A stretch of DNA of 64,000 bases, from contig JBGSLW010000345.1 of the NCBI GenBank assembly GCA_041740495.1, positions 1-64,000 of the forward strand, written 5' to 3'. How positions within the stretch are numbered: position 1 is the stretch's first letter; the number at the start of each line of letters is the position of its first letter. A program made the translations under genes and the position numbers. A model generated the notes under the pieces. It did no database searches. It was not told where the DNA came from and worked only from the letters and a program-made list of their open reading frames with translations. This stretch comes from JANMEB01 sp041740495 (lineage in GTDB: Bacteria; Planctomycetota; Planctomycetia; Pirellulales; Pirellulaceae). This document shows positions 61,590-64,000 of the stretch, piece by piece.

Positions 61590-64000
61590 TTACTCTCCCG
61601 CGGCGGGGGGTTCGTCTGGCATCCCCAGGATTTCGTCCAGGGTCGGTCCGGAACTGCGGTATCCCAGATTCGGCTGGGGAGCGTGCTGGGAAGCTTCGTG
61701 TTCCGCCGCGGATTCCAACAAGCGAAAGCCGCCATCCTCGCTCGGCTGGCCGGAGCGAGAAAGCTCCTGCATCGCCTCCAGGTTGTAGCTAATCTGCGAC
61801 TCCTGGAAGGTGCGGAAGCCGGTCCCGGCCGGAATCAAGTGTCCCAGAATCACGTTTTCCTTGAGTCCCACCAGGCGGTCGACCTTGCCGGCCAACGCCG
61901 CCTCCGTTAAGACCTTGGTCGTCTCCTGGAAGCTGGCCGCCGAAATGAAGCTGGTGCTTTGAACCGAGGCCTTGGTGATCCCCAGCAGCTGCACGCTGAA
62001 CGTCGCCGGCTTGGGCTTGGTCCCTTTGGCGGGCTTACCGCCGAGCGCTTCGATTTGGGCGTTGGTCTGCTCCAGCCGTTCGTGGGTAACCACATCCCCA
62101 TCGGTGAACGATTCGGCGTCTCCCTTATCGGTGACCTTGAGTTTTTGAGTCAACTCCTTGTTGAGTCGCTTCAGATCGAAGCGGTCGCAGACCAATCCGG
62201 GGAGTAGACTCGAGTCGCCCGAGTTTTCGATTTTGACCTTGCGCAACATCCGGGCGACGATGATCTCGATGTGCTTGTCGTTGATCTCGACGCGCTGGCT
62301 GCGGTAGACGTTTTGAATCTCGTGCAGAAGGTATTGTTGGACCGCTTCTTCCCCGGAGACGCGAAGGATGTCGTGCGGGACCAGCGGACCATCGACCAGG
62401 GCCTGGCCGGATTTGACGTAATCGCCCGAGTGGACGAGGAAGCGTTTTCCCGGCGGCACCAGGTGTTCGCGCTCGACGCCGTTTTCGCTTTTGACGATGA
62501 TCGTCCGTTTGCCGCGCCGTTTTTCCCCTTTGATTTCGACCACGCCGTCGATTTCAGCGATCACCGCTGGATCTTTCGGCTTGCGGGCTTCGAAAATTTC
62601 GGTGACCCGCGGCAGACCACCGGTGATGTCGGTGACCCCCGAGGCTTCTCGCGGCATTTCCGCCAGCGCTTGCCCGGCCATTACTTTTTCGCCTTCGGAG
62701 ACGATAATATGCGCCCGTTCCGGAAGATAGTAGACATCCAGCGGCTTGCCGTCGGCGTCTTCGATCACGATTTGCGGGTGGAGCTCCCCTTTGTGGTCGA
62801 TGATCGAACGGCGAACGGTGCCGGCGGCATCCCGTTCTTCGGCCATCGTTTCCCCTTCGACGATATCTTCGAAGCGAACCTTCCCGTCGACTTCGCCCAA
62901 GATCGGGATCGCGTGCGGATTCCACTGGCAGAGGAGCGTGTTCGGGGTCACTTCCTGATCATCTTTGACGTTCAGCACCGCGCCCGCGGGAACCGGGTGC
63001 GTTTCCAGCTCGCGCCCTTTGCTGTCCAGGATCGCGATCACGCCGTTGCGGGTGAGCACCACCGTATCGCCGTTGTTGTTGATGACATACCGCATCCGCG
63101 TGAGCTTGACCAACCCGCCGCGGCGGCAACGCTTTTCGTGTTCTTCGGTCTGCGTGGTGACGACGCCGCCGATGTGGAATGTCCGCATCGTGAGCTGCGT
63201 CCCCGGTTCGCCGATACTCTGCGCGGCGATGATCCCAACCGCCATCCCTTCTTCGACCAAGGCCCCGGTGGACATGTCCATGCCGTAACAGCATCGGCAG
63301 ACCCCCAGCGTCGCATCGCAGGTCATCGGGCTGCGGACCTGGATCTTTTCCAGCCCCATCAGCTCGATCTTGCGAGCGATCTCCGGGGTGATCATCTGGT
63401 TCTCGCGGACGATCACCTCGTCGGTCACCGGGTTGACGATATTTTGGCGGCTGACCCGGCCGTTGATTGCGGCGGCCAAGCGGACCTCGACCTGTTCACC
63501 GCGATAAATCACCCCCTTGGTGATCCCGTGCGTGGTGCTGCAATCGTGCAGGGTGACCACGACGTTTTGGGCGACGTCCGCCAACTTGCGGGTGAGGTAC
63601 CCGGAGTCGGCCGTCTTGAGGGCGGTGTCGGCCAAACCCTTCCGCGCACCGTGGGTCGAGCTGAAGTATTCCAGCACCGTCAACCCTTCGCGGAAGTTCG
63701 CTTTGATCGGGGTCTCGATGATCTCCCCGGTCGGCTTGGCCATCAAGCCCCGCATTCCCGCGAGCTGCTGAATCTGTCCAACCCCCCCCCGCGCGCCGGA
63801 GTGCGCCATGAGGAACACCGGATTGACGTAGCCGTGTCCACCCCGATCGTCGGCCTCCATCGCCGCCATCATGTCCTTGGTAATCTGCTCCCGCGCGTGC
63901 GTCCAAGTATCCAGCACCTTGTGGTATCGTTCTTGTTCGGTGATCACACCCCGCTCGTAGTGCTTGCGGAATTTGAGCACTTCCTTCTCCGCTTCGGCGA
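61590..64000 (-). CDS. rpoC: DNA-directed RNA polymerase beta-prime subunit, C-terminal part
   Basis: About 803 C-terminal residues; the coding frame continues past the right edge with no start codon (the sequence at 63978-64000 stays in frame). The bridge helix/trigger loop region (SIGEPGTQLTMRTFHIGG) and the second zinc site (CDATLGVCRCCYG) are present, as are PHDILRVSGEEAVQQYLL and the end of the protein with VDRLVGLKENVILGHLIPAG. The very end is an extension without motif (RSSGPTLDEILGMPDEPP). Followed by rpsL and rpsG in the standard order. Confidence 0.97.
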   Translation of the reverse strand, partial: AEAEKEVLKFRKHYERGVITEQERYHKVLDTWTHAREQITKDMMAAMEADDRGGHGYVNPVFLMAHSGARGGVGQIQQLAGMRGLMAKPTGEIIETPIKANFREGLTVLEYFSSTHGARKGLADTALKTADSGYLTRKLADVAQNVVVTLHDCSTTHGITKGVIYRGEQVEVRLAAAINGRVSRQNIVNPVTDEVIVRENQMITPEIARKIELMGLEKIQVRSPMTCDATLGVCRCCYGMDMSTGALVEEGMAVGIIAAQSIGEPGTQLTMRTFHIGGVVTTQTEEHEKRCRRGGLVKLTRMRYVINNNGDTVVLTRNGVIAILDSKGRELETHPVPAGAVLNVKDDQEVTPNTLLCQWNPHAIPILGEVDGKVRFEDIVEGETMAEERDAAGTVRRSIIDHKGELHPQIVIEDADGKPLDVYYLPERAHIIVSEGEKVMAGQALAEMPREASGVTDITGGLPRVTEIFEARKPKDPAVIAEIDGVVEIKGEKRRGKRTIIVKSENGVEREHLVPPGKRFLVHSGDYVKSGQALVDGPLVPHDILRVSGEEAVQQYLLHEIQNVYRSQRVEINDKHIEIIVARMLRKVKIENSGDSSLLPGLVCDRFDLKRLNKELTQKLKVTDKGDAESFTDGDVVTHERLEQTNAQIEALGGKPAKGTKPKPATFSVQLLGITKASVQSTSFISAASFQETTKVLTEAALAGKVDRLVGLKENVILGHLIPAGTGFRTFQESQISYNLEAMQELSRSGQPSEDGGFRLLESAAEHEASQHAPQPNLGYRSSGPTLDEILGMPDEPPAAGE

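Overview
The window reads as chromosomal DNA of a planctomycete, most likely of the Pirellulales type. The support is a PVC-type small basic protein (42527-42832), several planctomycete-style secreted proteins (zinc-ribbon plus membrane-anchor proteins, PQQ-like propellers, FG-GAP proteins, beta-propeller/phosphoesterase fusions), a Ser/Thr kinase, LPS-related genes, high GC content and many palindromic intergenic repeats. The lineage call rests on remembered family patterns, not on a search.

Layout. 1-10.4 kb: a secreted protein running off the left edge, rsmD, two adjacent secreted cyclophilins (the first with a degraded active site), endonuclease III, a zinc-ribbon protein with a dead trypsin-like domain, a CobW-type GTPase and an aquaglyceroporin. 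10.7-20.8 kb: a membrane PQQ-like propeller, an NAD-linked formate dehydrogenase operon (NuoE-, NuoF- and FdhA-like), a broken ArsR-type regulator, a YugP-like protease and an alpha/beta hydrolase. 20.86-21.59 kb: a hierarchical tandem array of about 40 modules. 21.8-34 kb: a sigma-54 activator next to a Ser/Thr kinase with a receiver-like tail, the primary sigma factor, a MOSC protein, an EF-G paralogue, a c-type cytochrome-like protein, an FG-GAP protein interrupted by an in-frame TGA, and a DUF4349 lipoprotein. 33.9-43.3 kb: PepF, a giant LptC/OstA-like protein with KdsC, a YhcH protein, a sigma/anti-sigma pair, the small basic protein and an ACT protein. 43.7-46.4 kb: a propeller/phosphoesterase fusion.

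46.7-58.4 kb is the most unusual part. Three paralogous ATP-grasp ligases are followed by a hexapeptide acyltransferase, an SGNH-like protein, an acyl carrier protein, an AMP-forming ligase, a glutamine-dependent asparagine synthase and an NAD-synthase-like amidating enzyme. The last five genes lie between two 135-bp copies of one palindromic element in opposite orientation. I infer a biosynthetic locus that activates a carboxylic acid, loads it on a carrier and makes amide bonds. The product is unknown.

58.4-64 kb: a TlpA-like thioredoxin protein with helical repeats, a small SnoaL-like protein, then rpsG, rpsL and the 3' part of rpoC (all on the minus strand, so rpoC-rpsL-rpsG in transcription order). 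The rpsL-rpsG spacer is filled with repeats. No tRNA, rRNA, CRISPR array or complete insertion sequence was recognised.
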